Assembly (NCBI GenBank): GCA_964655775.1
Contig: CAZZNQ010000004.1
Span: forward strand, 28,435 to 92,434
DNA length: 64,000 bases
From: CAZZNQ01 sp964655775
Lineage (GTDB): Bacteria; Planctomycetota; Brocadiia; SM23-32
Direction of reading: 5' to 3'
Shown piece by piece: positions 6,323 through 14,214 of this stretch. Each line of letters opens with the position of its first letter. Position 1 is the first letter of the stretch. A model generated the notes under the pieces. The model worked only from the letters and a program-made list of their open reading frames with translations. It did no database searches and was not told where the DNA came from. A program made the position numbers and the translations under genes.

Positions 6323-8593
6323 GTGGAGAGAACCGACCTCAAAGATTCCATCGCGTTCGTTGCGACGTATCCTCCACGTCAGTGCGGAATTGCGACGTTC
6401 ACCAGCGACGTGAGGGACTCCGTTACCCCCCACATGACGGATCGCCTCCGCAGCATCGCCGTCGCGATCGACGATCCGCGGGAAGACCTGGACTACCCGG
6501 ACGAAGTTCGTTACAGGCTGAACCAGTACGACAATGCCGATTACGTTCAGGCCGCGGAGTATCTCAACTACAACAAGGTCCGCGCCGTCTCCCTGCAGCA
6601 CGAGTTCGGCATTTTCGGCGGTCGGGACGGTGCCTACGTCCTGGATCTTGTGCGCGAACTGCGTTGCCCGGTCGTGACGACTTTCCACACCGTTTTGCGT
6701 GAGCCCAGCGAGGGACAGCGGGCGGTGATGGACGAGTTGATCGTGCTGAGCAGCCTGCTGGTGGTGATGAGCCACAAGGCGGTGGATTTCCTGAAGGAGG
6801 TCTACGGCGCGCCCGAGCAGAAGATACGCTACATCCCGCACGGCGTGCCGCCGATCCCCCTTGTGGAACCGCAGAACTACAAGGCGCAGTTTGACATGGC
6901 CGGCCGCGAGATAATGCTCACTTTTGGGCTGCTGAGCCCGGGCAAAGGCATCGAGTATGCTCTGAAGGCCCTGCCGCCGGTGGTCGACCGGCACCCCAAC
7001 TTCTGCTACGTAGTCCTGGGAGCGACTCATCCGAACATTCTGCGCGAGTACGGCGAGAGCTACCGGCTGAGCCTTCAGCGGCTTGCAAGGAGTCTGAACC
7101 TTGAGCGCAACGTGCTGTTCGCCAGTCGCTTTGTGGCGTTGCCGGAGCTGTGCGAGTACCTGAAGGCGGCGGACATGTACATCACCCCCTATCTGGGGCG
7201 CGAGCAGATCACAAGCGGAACACTTGCCTACGCGCTGGGCGCCGGGAAGCCCATTGTGTCCACAAGCTACTGGTATGCCGAGGAACTGCTCGCCGACGGG
7301 CGTGGCATGCTTGTGGGCTTCGAGGATCACGAACAGATAAGCGAGGCGCTGCTGGAGCTTCTGGGCAATCCCAACAGGGTGCGCGACATGCGGGCCGACG
7401 CCTACGAGTTCTCGCGCCACATGACCTGGCACGAAGTGGGATCCTCCTACCTGGAAGCGTTCAGGGAATCCATCTCCAAGGCGCGCGTGCGGGCCTCCAT
7501 ATCGGACGTAAGCATGCGGCATGTGCTGTCGATCACCGGCCTGCCGCGTCCGAAGCTGAATCACCTCACAGGTCTCACCGACGACACCGGTCTGTTGCAG
7601 CACGCTCGGTACACGGTGCCCGACCGCTCGCACGGCTACTGCACCGACGACAACGCGCGGGCGCTGGTGGTGGCGTCGAAGTACTACGATCTTTTCCGCG
7701 ATCCCGAAGCCGAGAACCTGCTGCGCATCTATCTGGCCTTCATGCACTACGCGCAACGGCCGGACGGCTTGTTCCATAACTTCATGAGCTACGATCGCCA
7801 GTTCCTGGACGAGGTAGGCAGCGACGACTGCTACGGCCGCGCTCTCTGGGGGCTGGGGTACACACTCGTGCACGGACCCGCCGCGCACATTCGGTTCGCC
7901 AAGGAGATATTCGAGCGGGCCCTTGCGCATCTGCGCAGCCTGAACCTGCGGGGTCGCAGCAGCGCGATCCTCGGGCTGTATTACTACCTCCATCGGTTCC
8001 CCGAGGCCGAGGATATCCTGGTCCGGATCACGGAACTTGCCGATGTCCACCTCAGCGCCTACAGGCAGGTTTCCGGTCCGGATTGGAAGTGGTTCGAGGA
8101 CGTGATCGCTTACGGAAACGCCGCCATTCCGCAGTCGCTCTTTGTCGCTTACGAGGTGACGCACAAGGACGAGTACCTTCAGATTGCCCGCGAGAGCCTC
8201 GATTTCCTGCTGGAGATGTGCGACAGGTCGGATCACCTTTCGCTGGTCGGCAACGAGGGATGGCACCGTCGCGGGGACAAGCCGGCTACCTTTGACCAGC
8301 AGCCGATCGATGCATGCGGTTTGGTGGAGGCATGCAAGTCGGCGTTCCGGATCACCGGGAAGCGGGCATACCTGCGTTACATGCGAATGGCGTTCGACTG
8401 GTTCCTGGGAGTGAACGATCTGAACCAGTCCCTTTATGACTTCAAGACAGGCGGCTGCGCGGACGGCCTGGCCGCCACTGGCGTGAATCAGAACCAGGGC
8501 GCCGAGAGCACGCTCTGCTGCCTTCTGTCGCTTCTGACGCTCACCGAGGTGTTCCCCGAGCAGGACCGTGCCTTCGGCGGGGCGTTACGCTGA
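6323..8593 (+). CDS. GT4-type glycosyltransferase with C-terminal helical barrel
   Basis: The N-terminal half (about 1-395) is a GT-B glycosyltransferase of the group-1/GT4 kind. It starts with the YPPRQCGIATFTSDV segment, and its second Rossmann domain begins near LTFGLLSPGKGIEY. The nucleotide-sugar loop, YLGREQITSGTLAYALG (about 290-307), contains the conserved Glu. From about 410 to 756 is a separate all-helical region with SHGYCTDDNARAL and repeated aromatic/acidic segments, resembling an (alpha/alpha)6-barrel; its role is unknown. The gene begins with GTG after GGAG. It is the first of three genes read together, and its N-terminus is paralogous to the next. Acceptor and donor sugars cannot be told. 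Confidence 0.82.
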   Translation: MERTDLKDSIAFVATYPPRQCGIATFTSDVRDSVTPHMTDRLRSIAVAIDDPREDLDYPDEVRYRLNQYDNADYVQAAEYLNYNKVRAVSLQHEFGIFGGRDGAYVLDLVRELRCPVVTTFHTVLREPSEGQRAVMDELIVLSSLLVVMSHKAVDFLKEVYGAPEQKIRYIPHGVPPIPLVEPQNYKAQFDMAGREIMLTFGLLSPGKGIEYALKALPPVVDRHPNFCYVVLGATHPNILREYGESYRLSLQRLARSLNLERNVLFASRFVALPELCEYLKAADMYITPYLGREQITSGTLAYALGAGKPIVSTSYWYAEELLADGRGMLVGFEDHEQISEALLELLGNPNRVRDMRADAYEFSRHMTWHEVGSSYLEAFRESISKARVRASISDVSMRHVLSITGLPRPKLNHLTGLTDDTGLLQHARYTVPDRSHGYCTDDNARALVVASKYYDLFRDPEAENLLRIYLAFMHYAQRPDGLFHNFMSYDRQFLDEVGSDDCYGRALWGLGYTLVHGPAAHIRFAKEIFERALAHLRSLNLRGRSSAILGLYYYLHRFPEAEDILVRITELADVHLSAYRQVSGPDWKWFEDVIAYGNAAIPQSLFVAYEVTHKDEYLQIARESLDFLLEMCDRSDHLSLVGNEGWHRRGDKPATFDQQPIDACGLVEACKSAFRITGKRAYLRYMRMAFDWFLGVNDLNQSLYDFKTGGCADGLAATGVNQNQGAESTLCCLLSLLTLTEVFPEQDRAFGGALR

Positions 8594-8635
8594 ATCGCGC
8601 TTTCTTCGTGAACCAGAATCTCCTTTTCAAACGGA

Positions 8636-9868
8636 GTGCCCGTGTCGCACAAGAAGCCCATCGTCATGCTGAGCAGTTGGCCGCCAAGAAAGTGCGGGAT
8701 CGGTACGTTCGCCGAGGAAGCCCTGGAGTTCATCCAGAAGCACGAGCCGGACCGCCCTTCCTACGTGATCTCGCACACCGACGGCAGCGGCGCCAACGTG
8801 TCTCCCCTGATTGATATGGCGAAGGGCGACTGGTACGTGTCGGTCGCCGAGAAGATCAGGGAGCTTGATCCCTATGCCGTCCACCTGGAGCACGAATACG
8901 GTTTGTATGACTACGTGGATGCGGAAGGAAGATCGGACCTGAATCGTGGCTTCCTGCAACTGCTCAGGGAGATCGAGGACTATCCCACCGTGGTCGAGCC
9001 GCACACCGTGCACGGGCGCATGAAAGAGCACGAGGAGGAGTTCGTTCGCGAGCTGGCCGGCCTGTGCAACGTGTTGCTGTTCAAGTGCCATTACCAGAAG
9101 TGGCGGCTCGACTGGACGTTCTCCCGCAGGAACTGGCCGCGCCCGCGCAACATCATGATCGTGCCGCACGGGGCTCGCCCGGACCGGCGTTTCGCCATAG
9201 ACCAGGTGGACGATCTCAAGGACGACCTCGGCATGGGCTTCCTGCGCGGCAAGCACGTGATCGGCCTGGTGGGCTGGATCCAGGCGAACAAGCGCTGGGA
9301 CATCATGACGAACATCTGGCCGGACGTCTACGAGGAGATCAGGCGCGAGACCGGCCAGGAATGGGTTCTGCTGGCGGCGGGCGACATGCGCGACCCCAAC
9401 GACACCGGCGATTTCCGGCGCTACGTCGACGGCTTGAAGCTGCTGGAAAACCAGGGCATCGGCCACTTCTACCGGTTCACGCCGCGCGGGGACGTCTACT
9501 ACAAGGTCATGGGCGTCTGCGATTTCGTCGTCCTGCCCAGCATCGATGAGACGCAGTCCGGCACGCTGGCGCGCATCATCGCGCTGAACAAGCCCTACGT
9601 GACCACCGCGCCGCTGGAGGGGCTTACGGCGCAGACGCTGGAGAGCGGGGGCGGGCTGCTCTTCACCAACAGGGACATGCTCCGGCGTCAGGTGGTGAGG
9701 CTGGCGACCGACGAGGGTCTGCGATGGAACCTCGGCCATCGGCTGTACCGCTACCTGATGGACGTCGTGAGCTGGGAGGTCATCGCCGGGCGGTACTACG
9801 AGGCATACCGTGCCGCCAACGCCGAAGTCCACGACGGCGTAAAGGTGGACATCCCCCCCGAGTTCTGA
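8636..9868 (+). CDS. Glycosyltransferase-like GT-B protein
   Basis: A 410-residue protein whose opening WPPRKCGIGTFAEEAL closely matches YPPRQCGIATFTSDV in the preceding gene, so the pair arose by duplication. The second Rossmann domain begins at HVIGLVGWIQANKRWD, and ETQSGTLARIIALNKP (about 303-318) takes the place of the donor-binding loop with its Glu. It probably transfers a sugar from a nucleotide donor in the same pathway as its neighbour but lacks the helical C-terminal region. Start is GTG at 8636 after ACGGA; a second GTG two codons on is equally possible. The gap to the upstream gene is 42 bases. Confidence 0.78.
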   Translation: MPVSHKKPIVMLSSWPPRKCGIGTFAEEALEFIQKHEPDRPSYVISHTDGSGANVSPLIDMAKGDWYVSVAEKIRELDPYAVHLEHEYGLYDYVDAEGRSDLNRGFLQLLREIEDYPTVVEPHTVHGRMKEHEEEFVRELAGLCNVLLFKCHYQKWRLDWTFSRRNWPRPRNIMIVPHGARPDRRFAIDQVDDLKDDLGMGFLRGKHVIGLVGWIQANKRWDIMTNIWPDVYEEIRRETGQEWVLLAAGDMRDPNDTGDFRRYVDGLKLLENQGIGHFYRFTPRGDVYYKVMGVCDFVVLPSIDETQSGTLARIIALNKPYVTTAPLEGLTAQTLESGGGLLFTNRDMLRRQVVRLATDEGLRWNLGHRLYRYLMDVVSWEVIAGRYYEAYRAANAEVHDGVKVDIPPEF

Positions 9869-9901
9869 GATAGCCCCGTGGCTGAATCCGAGGGAAGCTT
9901 G

Positions 9902-11239
9902 ATGGACATCCGCCACGTCGTCACCTGTTTCCTCCGCCATCCGGACGGGGACCGTGTGCTTCTCGGGCAGCGGAGCGATCGTGTCCGCACCTATCCGGGA
10001 CGCTGGGCGGCCATAAGCGGATCGGTCGAGACAGTCGGCCCGATGCAGCAGGCGTTCCAGGAGATCGAGGAGGAGACCGGCCTGCTCTCGTTCCAGTACC
10101 GCGTGAGCCATGAGGGCCTTCCTGTGCGCTTCGCGGACTGGGATCTGAACACGCTCTGGGTGGTGCACCCTTTCCTCTTCGAATGCGAGGCTCCGGACGC
10201 CGTGTGCAGGGATTGGGAGCACGGCCGGTTCGAATGGGCCACTCCCGAGCAGATTGGCGGGCGTGAAACGGTGCCCAGGCTCCGCGAGGTTTTTGATGCC
10301 GCGTGTCGCGCGCCCGACATCGAGTCGTTCGAATGGATCTTCGCCGAAGTGGAGGAAGACCGCAGCCACGGAGCCGAGGAACTGGGCATGTGGGTTCTGG
10401 AGGGTCTGAAACGCGCCGCCCGACGCGCCGCCGCGCGACAGAGCTCCCACCGGACGTTCACCGAGGAAGTCTGCAATGCCTGTCGCCGGGCGCTCTCGCT
10501 GCGTCCCAGCATGGCCGCCGTGCGCAGCGCCTCGCTTTCGGCCTACGGCCTCTGCAAGCAGCAGGCGGAGTCCCCCGAGCCGCAGGTGATGGTGCGGGGC
10601 CTGGACGCGCTGATATCCTCTCGGGAGACCGGCGTGGCGGAGGCCGGTGCGGCGGCGGGGAACCGAATTCCGGAGCGGGCGCGGGTAGTCACCATCAGCA
10701 AGAGCTTCACGGTGCTCTGCGCGCTGGCCCACGCGGCGGACCGCATCCAGCGGCTTGTTGTGGCGGAGTCGCGGCCGGCGTGCGAGGGCCGGGGCACGGC
10801 CGAGACGGCGGCTTCCTTCGGCATACCCACGGAGCTGGTCACCGACGCTGCCGCGATGCACGCAGCGGCCGACGCCGACGTTGTGCTGGTGGGGGCCGAC
10901 TCGGTGCTCGCGGACGGCACTGTCGTCAACAAGACCGGTACGTTCGGGCTGTGCTCCGCCGCAGCCCGGGGCGGCGCGCGCGTGATCTGCGTTGCGACGG
11001 AAAGCAAGATCATGCCGGAGGGGGCGGACCCGCAGATGGAGGAGATGGATCCCGCCGAGCTCGGCGAGGCGCCCCCGTCGGTCGACGTGCGGAACGTCTA
11101 CTTTGAGAGGGTGCCCGGCGAACTGATCGGGGAGTTGGTGGGGCCGAACGGACCGCTCACACCGGATCTCATCTCGTCGCGGGCCGAGCAACTCGCCGAC
11201 TGGGAGCAGGAACTCTCCGGCGATTCCGATAGACCGTGA
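9902..11239 (+). CDS. NUDIX domain fused to eIF2B/ribose-1,5-bisphosphate-isomerase-like domain
   Basis: Two domains are joined. Residues about 1-145 are a NUDIX fold with a box near 40-61 (GSVETVGPMQ...QEIEEETGL). The EEETG end is intact, but the usual Arg is Gln and the box is one residue short. Residues about 150-440 are an eIF2B-alpha/MtnA/R15P-isomerase-like domain, with VAESRPACEG, GADSVLADG and NKTGTFGL. The Asp of GAD is kept, but the catalytic Cys of the isomerases is absent: the matching stretch reads VTISKSFTV. The domain may therefore sense rather than convert a sugar phosphate or nucleotide. I chose ATG 9902 for its GAGGGA site; GTG 9878 is the alternative. It follows two glycosyltransferases in an apparent operon. 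Confidence 0.85.
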   Translation: MDIRHVVTCFLRHPDGDRVLLGQRSDRVRTYPGRWAAISGSVETVGPMQQAFQEIEEETGLLSFQYRVSHEGLPVRFADWDLNTLWVVHPFLFECEAPDAVCRDWEHGRFEWATPEQIGGRETVPRLREVFDAACRAPDIESFEWIFAEVEEDRSHGAEELGMWVLEGLKRAARRAAARQSSHRTFTEEVCNACRRALSLRPSMAAVRSASLSAYGLCKQQAESPEPQVMVRGLDALISSRETGVAEAGAAAGNRIPERARVVTISKSFTVLCALAHAADRIQRLVVAESRPACEGRGTAETAASFGIPTELVTDAAAMHAAADADVVLVGADSVLADGTVVNKTGTFGLCSAAARGGARVICVATESKIMPEGADPQMEEMDPAELGEAPPSVDVRNVYFERVPGELIGELVGPNGPLTPDLISSRAEQLADWEQELSGDSDRP

Positions 11240-11317
11240 TCCGTCGGATCGAGCGATTGCCTTCCCGCACGTCTTCCCAATCTTGTTGGTTGCCCGAGCT
11301 TCTCCGGCAGGGCGCAC

Positions 11318-11656
11318 TCAGTGGTCGCAGATGTTGTCGCCTGTCTCGAGTTCGCCCGCAGCAAACTGCTGCGCGACATCCTGGGGCGGCATGGTGGGGG
11401 CGCCGACGATGACGCGAATGCCGTCCTGCGCAAAGAGCTGCTGTGCTCGTCTGCCCATCCCGCCGGCGATGATGCATTCGGCGCCCTTCTCCCGCAGCCA
11501 GCGCGGCAGCAGCCCGGGCTGGTGCGGGGGCGCGCTGAGCGTGTCGATTTCCTCTACTGCACCCGTGTCGCAGTCCACTTCAAAGAGCGCGAACTGCTCA
11601 CAATGGCCGAAGTGTGCGGCGAGCTGTCCCTGGTAGACGGGTATGGCTGCCTTCAT
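11318..11656 (-). CDS. NifX/NifB-type dinitrogenase cofactor family protein (distal copy)
   Basis: A 112-residue single-domain protein of the dinitrogenase iron-molybdenum cofactor family, an RNase-H-like fold that binds or carries Fe-S or metal clusters. The signature runs from MKAAIPV through FGHCEQFALFEVD to CIIAGGMGRRAQQLF, then ends in a short acidic GDNICDH tail. Cys in FGHC and the final CDH are possible ligands. It starts two bases after the stop of the Mrp gene, so it is co-translated with it. No nitrogenase genes are near; such proteins commonly accompany Mrp-type ATPases in anaerobes. Confidence 0.88.
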   Translation of the reverse strand: MKAAIPVYQGQLAAHFGHCEQFALFEVDCDTGAVEEIDTLSAPPHQPGLLPRWLREKGAECIIAGGMGRRAQQLFAQDGIRVIVGAPTMPPQDVAQQFAAGELETGDNICDH

Positions 11657-11658
11657 GT

Positions 11659-12522
11659 TTATTCGGTCTCCTCTTCCAGTTCGATAATGGGCTGGATCGC
11701 CCGACTGAATGCCTCAGCGGCCGGGCTTTCCGTAAGTGCGAACGGCCGTCCGCCGTCCGATGTCCGGACGATTTCCGGATCGATCGGAATCCGGCCCAGG
11801 AACGGCACGTCCATTCGCTCGGCCATTATCTCTCCGCCTCCGGTTCCGAACAAGTCCGCCTGTTGCCCGCAGTGCGGGCAGACGAAGCCGCTCATGTTCT
11901 CGATCACTCCGAGCACCGGCAACTGCAGCCGCCGGCAGAACGTAATGCATTTGCGCACATCGGCCAGGGACAGTTCCTGCGGGGTGGTAACCACCACAGC
12001 CCCCGTGGCGTCCGGCAGGAGCTGGCATACCGAGAGGGCCTCGTCGCCCGTCCCGGGAGGCAGGTCCATTATCAGGTAATCCAGCTCGCCCCAGGCGACA
12101 TCCGCGAGCAGTTGCCTCAGCACGTTCATCTTCATCGGTCCGCGCCATATGACGGCCTCGTCCGGCCCGCCGGTGAGGAACTGTATGGACATCACCCGCA
12201 GGCCCGGTCCACAGCGGACCGGCAGCAGGCTCTCGCCGTCCGACTGCACAGTTGCCGATTCCAATCCGAGCAGGCGCGGCACGCTGGGGCCGTGCATATC
12301 GACGTCCAGGAGGCCGACGCTCAGTCCCCGCTCCGCGAGGACGGCTGCCAGGTTGACGGCCACGGTGCTCTTGCCGACGCCGCCCTTTCCGGACAGGACC
12401 GCTACCTTGTGGCGCACCTGCGCCATGCGCTCCCCCAGGCGCTGCTGGCTGCGCTCTCGCTGCTCCCGGGCCTCCTGTTCGGCCGTCCGGGACGCGTCGT
12501 CAGTCTCGCTCATTCTCCGCAA
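11659..12522 (-). CDS. mrp: Mrp/NBP35-type Fe-S cluster carrier ATPase
   Basis: P-loop NTPase of the Mrp/ApbC/NBP35 group, thought to bind a bridging Fe-S cluster as a dimer and pass it to client proteins in the cytoplasm. The deviant Walker A GKGGVGKST is at 45-53. DVDMHGPSVPRLLG follows, then LDYLIMDLPPGTGDE, and the cluster-binding CPHCG at about 214-218. At 287 residues it has the usual size; a short charged N-terminal extension precedes the core. It lies in a six-gene operon, flanked on both sides by NifX-family proteins that are probable partners. Confidence 0.93.
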   Translation of the reverse strand: MRRMSETDDASRTAEQEAREQRERSQQRLGERMAQVRHKVAVLSGKGGVGKSTVAVNLAAVLAERGLSVGLLDVDMHGPSVPRLLGLESATVQSDGESLLPVRCGPGLRVMSIQFLTGGPDEAVIWRGPMKMNVLRQLLADVAWGELDYLIMDLPPGTGDEALSVCQLLPDATGAVVVTTPQELSLADVRKCITFCRRLQLPVLGVIENMSGFVCPHCGQQADLFGTGGGEIMAERMDVPFLGRIPIDPEIVRTSDGGRPFALTESPAAEAFSRAIQPIIELEEETE

Positions 12523-12554
12523 CTCCTATCGCCCGTCTCGTGGGTTGGGCACGT

Positions 12555-12914
12555 TTACCAGTGTGAGGCGACGTCCGCTCCGTCGGCCTTCTCCAGTTCG
12601 CCGCCCTTGAACGCGGCCACCGCGTCGGATACGGTTCCGCTCGCGCCGAGGGCCACCTTCACGCCCGCCGCCTGCAGGACGGACATCGCCTTGGGGCCGA
12701 TGTGCCCGCTGACGACCCAATCCGCGCCCAGGTCCACCACATTCGTGGCCGACTGCACGCCTGCGCCACCGGCGGCGGTCATGTTCTGTGCGTTGTCGAC
12801 GGCCTCGAACTCGCCGCTCTCGTCATCGTACATGATGAAAAACGCCGCCCGCCCGAAACGCTGGTCGACTTCCGAGGAGAGCTGCTGTCCACGGCTGGTC
12901 ACACATATCTTCAT
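12555..12914 (-). CDS. NifX/NifB-type dinitrogenase cofactor family protein (proximal copy)
   Basis: A 119-residue protein of the same family as the distal copy: MKICVTSRGQ, DQRFGRAAFFIMYDD and GADWVVSGHIGPKAMSVL are the family landmarks. Unlike the distal copy it has no Cys in the FGR segment and ends in ASHW, so the two copies probably do not bind the same ligand. The ATG follows GGGAAAGGA. A very strong hairpin separates it from the DUF5320 gene upstream. Confidence 0.87.
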   Translation of the reverse strand: MKICVTSRGQQLSSEVDQRFGRAAFFIMYDDESGEFEAVDNAQNMTAAGGAGVQSATNVVDLGADWVVSGHIGPKAMSVLQAAGVKVALGASGTVSDAVAAFKGGELEKADGADVASHW

Positions 12915-12941
12915 CGCTGAGTCCTTTCCCGCAGACGGCCG

Positions 12942-12970
12942 ACGGGGCGAGGTCGTCGACCTCGCCCCGT
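12942..12970. terminator. Strong intra-operon hairpin
   Basis: ACGGGGCGAGGTC-GTC-GACCTCGCCCCGT is a perfect 13-bp stem with a 3-base loop, placed between the DUF5320 stop (12992) and the NifX start (12914). No T-run follows on the minus strand, so it is more likely an RNA processing, stability or partial-termination element than a full terminator. Confidence 0.6.
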
Positions 12971-12991
12971 GGCGGTCGGCATGCAGATGGT

Positions 12992-13354
12992 TTAGTCCTG
13001 CTTTTCCAGTTCGTCTATGCGCTTCTTGACATCCTCGAGGGCGTCCTCAAGGTAGCCCGCCTCGCTCTTGAGCACGTCGAGCTGCTGCTCGGCCGTGGGA
13101 GCGTATGGCTGTGCATAGGCGGCGCCGGCGCCGAATGCGGGCATGCCGTAAGCCGCCCGCTGCCAGCCCGGCATTCCGGTCGCGCGGAACCAGTTGCGGC
13201 GGCCCCAGCCACCGCGTCCCATCCCGCGGCCCCAGAATCCTCGTCCGCCGGTCGGGTTCATGTAGCCCGGCCCGGCGTAACCGGCACAGTATCCTGCAGC
13301 ACGTCCCGTCATTGGGCCCATCCCCGCGGGTCCCGTTCCGTCTCCGCCTGGCAT
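12992..13354 (-). CDS. DUF5320 family protein
   Basis: A 120-residue protein that opens with the family's MPGGDGTGPAGMGPMTGR, then CAGY, a Gly/Arg/Trp-rich middle and a C-terminal coiled coil (about 85-118, ending ELEKQD). I took the ATG at 13354 because AGAAGGAGG precedes it and the family starts there; a longer frame upstream is unlikely. Function is unknown. DUF5320 proteins typically occur beside NifX, Mrp and DUF134 genes in anaerobes, as here, which suggests a role with Fe-S or metal handling. Confidence 0.85.
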   Translation of the reverse strand: MPGGDGTGPAGMGPMTGRAAGYCAGYAGPGYMNPTGGRGFWGRGMGRGGWGRRNWFRATGMPGWQRAAYGMPAFGAGAAYAQPYAPTAEQQLDVLKSEAGYLEDALEDVKKRIDELEKQD

Positions 13355-13429
13355 GGTTATGCCTCCTTCTAAAAGTATATATGGGTTAGACACTCTTCTC
13401 CTGACCGCTGACCGGGCCACCGGCCGGCG

Positions 13430-13624
13430 TCAGGTCTGTGTTCCTTCTCGGATCAGGTTCGCCCCGCACTTGGGGCACTGCATCTTGAAACACGGCACGC
13501 CCCGCTGGTGGGGGACGCGTTCGCCGCAACTCGGGCAGACGCATGCTCCGCCCGGGCCCACGCCGAATCCGCCTCCGGCGCCGCGGCCACCTCGGCCTCC
13601 GGCGCCCCTTCCCTGGCCACGCAT
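13430..13624 (-). CDS. Small zinc-ribbon protein
   Basis: A 64-residue protein with a Gly/Arg-rich first third and a CPSCGE...CFKMQCPKCG core. The two CxxC pairs should bind one Zn or Fe. The ATG has AGGAGG at normal spacing. It sits between the DUF134 and DUF5320 genes, 15 bases after the former, and is part of that operon. It may be a rubredoxin-like metal or electron carrier, but nothing more precise can be said. Confidence 0.72.
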   Translation of the reverse strand: MRGQGRGAGGRGGRGAGGGFGVGPGGACVCPSCGERVPHQRGVPCFKMQCPKCGANLIREGTQT

Positions 13625-13639
13625 CTCATCGTCCTCCTG

Positions 13640-13993
13640 TTAGCCTCTGCCTCTTCCGCCTCTCCAGCCGTGCCTGCCCCGTTGACGACGCCCCGCTCCC
13701 GGGACGAACTGAACCGGTCCGCCCTCGATCGCGAGCGCACATCCCTGCACGAAGGCAGTGGCGATTTTGCGCCGCGCCTCGGCCAGAATGCGGCTGACCG
13801 TCGGCCTGGAAACGCCCAGGCTCTCCGCCACCGCCGCCTGATCCATACCCAGGTGGTCGGCAAGTCGGACGGCCTCGTATTCGTCCAGAGCGAGCGTTAT
13901 CCAGTCCAACTCGCGGGCCGGCACGCCGGCCGGCTTGAACACCGAGGCCGGCGGCCGGTGGCCCACAAAGCGTTGCTTCTTGTTACGGGGCAT
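13640..13993 (-). CDS. DUF134 helix-turn-helix protein, likely operon regulator
   Basis: A 117-residue DUF134 protein. The N-terminus PRNKKQRFVG leads to a sigma-like HTH: LDEYEAVRLADHLGMDQ, then VAESLGVSRPTVSRIL (about 57-72). It ends in a Gly/Arg-rich basic tail. The ATG at 13993 has GGAG five bases upstream; a GTG two codons earlier is possible. As the first gene of the NifX/Mrp operon, under a near-perfect promoter whose start overlaps a palindrome, it probably autoregulates the unit. The signal is unknown. Confidence 0.85.
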   Translation of the reverse strand: MPRNKKQRFVGHRPPASVFKPAGVPARELDWITLALDEYEAVRLADHLGMDQAAVAESLGVSRPTVSRILAEARRKIATAFVQGCALAIEGGPVQFVPGAGRRQRGRHGWRGGRGRG

Positions 13994-14008
13994 CAGCACT
14001 CCATTATG

Positions 14009-14018
14009 AACATATGTT
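14009..14018. promoter_or_regulatory. Palindrome at the transcription start, candidate DUF134 operator
   Basis: AACATATGTT is a perfect palindrome, with near-symmetric flanks, just downstream of the -10 box of the DUF134 operon and over the expected start site. Confidence 0.4.
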
Positions 14019-14019
14019 T

Positions 14020-14048
14020 ATTATAGGCCGCCGACTGGGGCCTGTCAA
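14020..14048 (-). promoter_or_regulatory. Consensus sigma-70 promoter of the DUF134-NifX-Mrp operon
   Basis: On the minus strand: TTGACA (14043-14048), exactly 17 bp, TATAAT (14020-14025). Both boxes are perfect, which predicts strong constitutive transcription unless repressed. Confidence 0.85.
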
Positions 14049-14093
14049 GGCTTGTTTCCGAATTCTGTCGATGCTGGTCGGCGGTCGGCGCGA

Positions 14094-14122
14094 TTGCATC
14101 CGACGGGCCTTTCAGGTAGCAT
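14094..14122 (+). promoter_or_regulatory. Sigma-70-type promoter for the rubrerythrin-like gene
   Basis: TTGCAT, 17 bp and TAGCAT, about 90 bases before the ATG at 14215, divergent from the DUF134 promoter. Confidence 0.4.
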
Positions 14123-14214
14123 GGCCGTTCCGGAGAGCAGCAGGGCCGCAAGGGGGACTCAGGTCCGCATCGGCCGTTCCGCACCGAAACAGCAAACCTG
14201 AAGGAGGAGGAAGG

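Noticed and set aside
4709..8266. 1185-codon minus-strand open frame across pgi and the first glycosyltransferase
   Set aside because: It spans two unrelated real genes and a promoter region; composition is typical of the complementary frame in high-GC DNA.
8627..11317. 896-codon minus-strand open frame across the second glycosyltransferase and the NUDIX fusion
   Set aside because: Same reason: it mirrors two well-supported genes and shows no domain.
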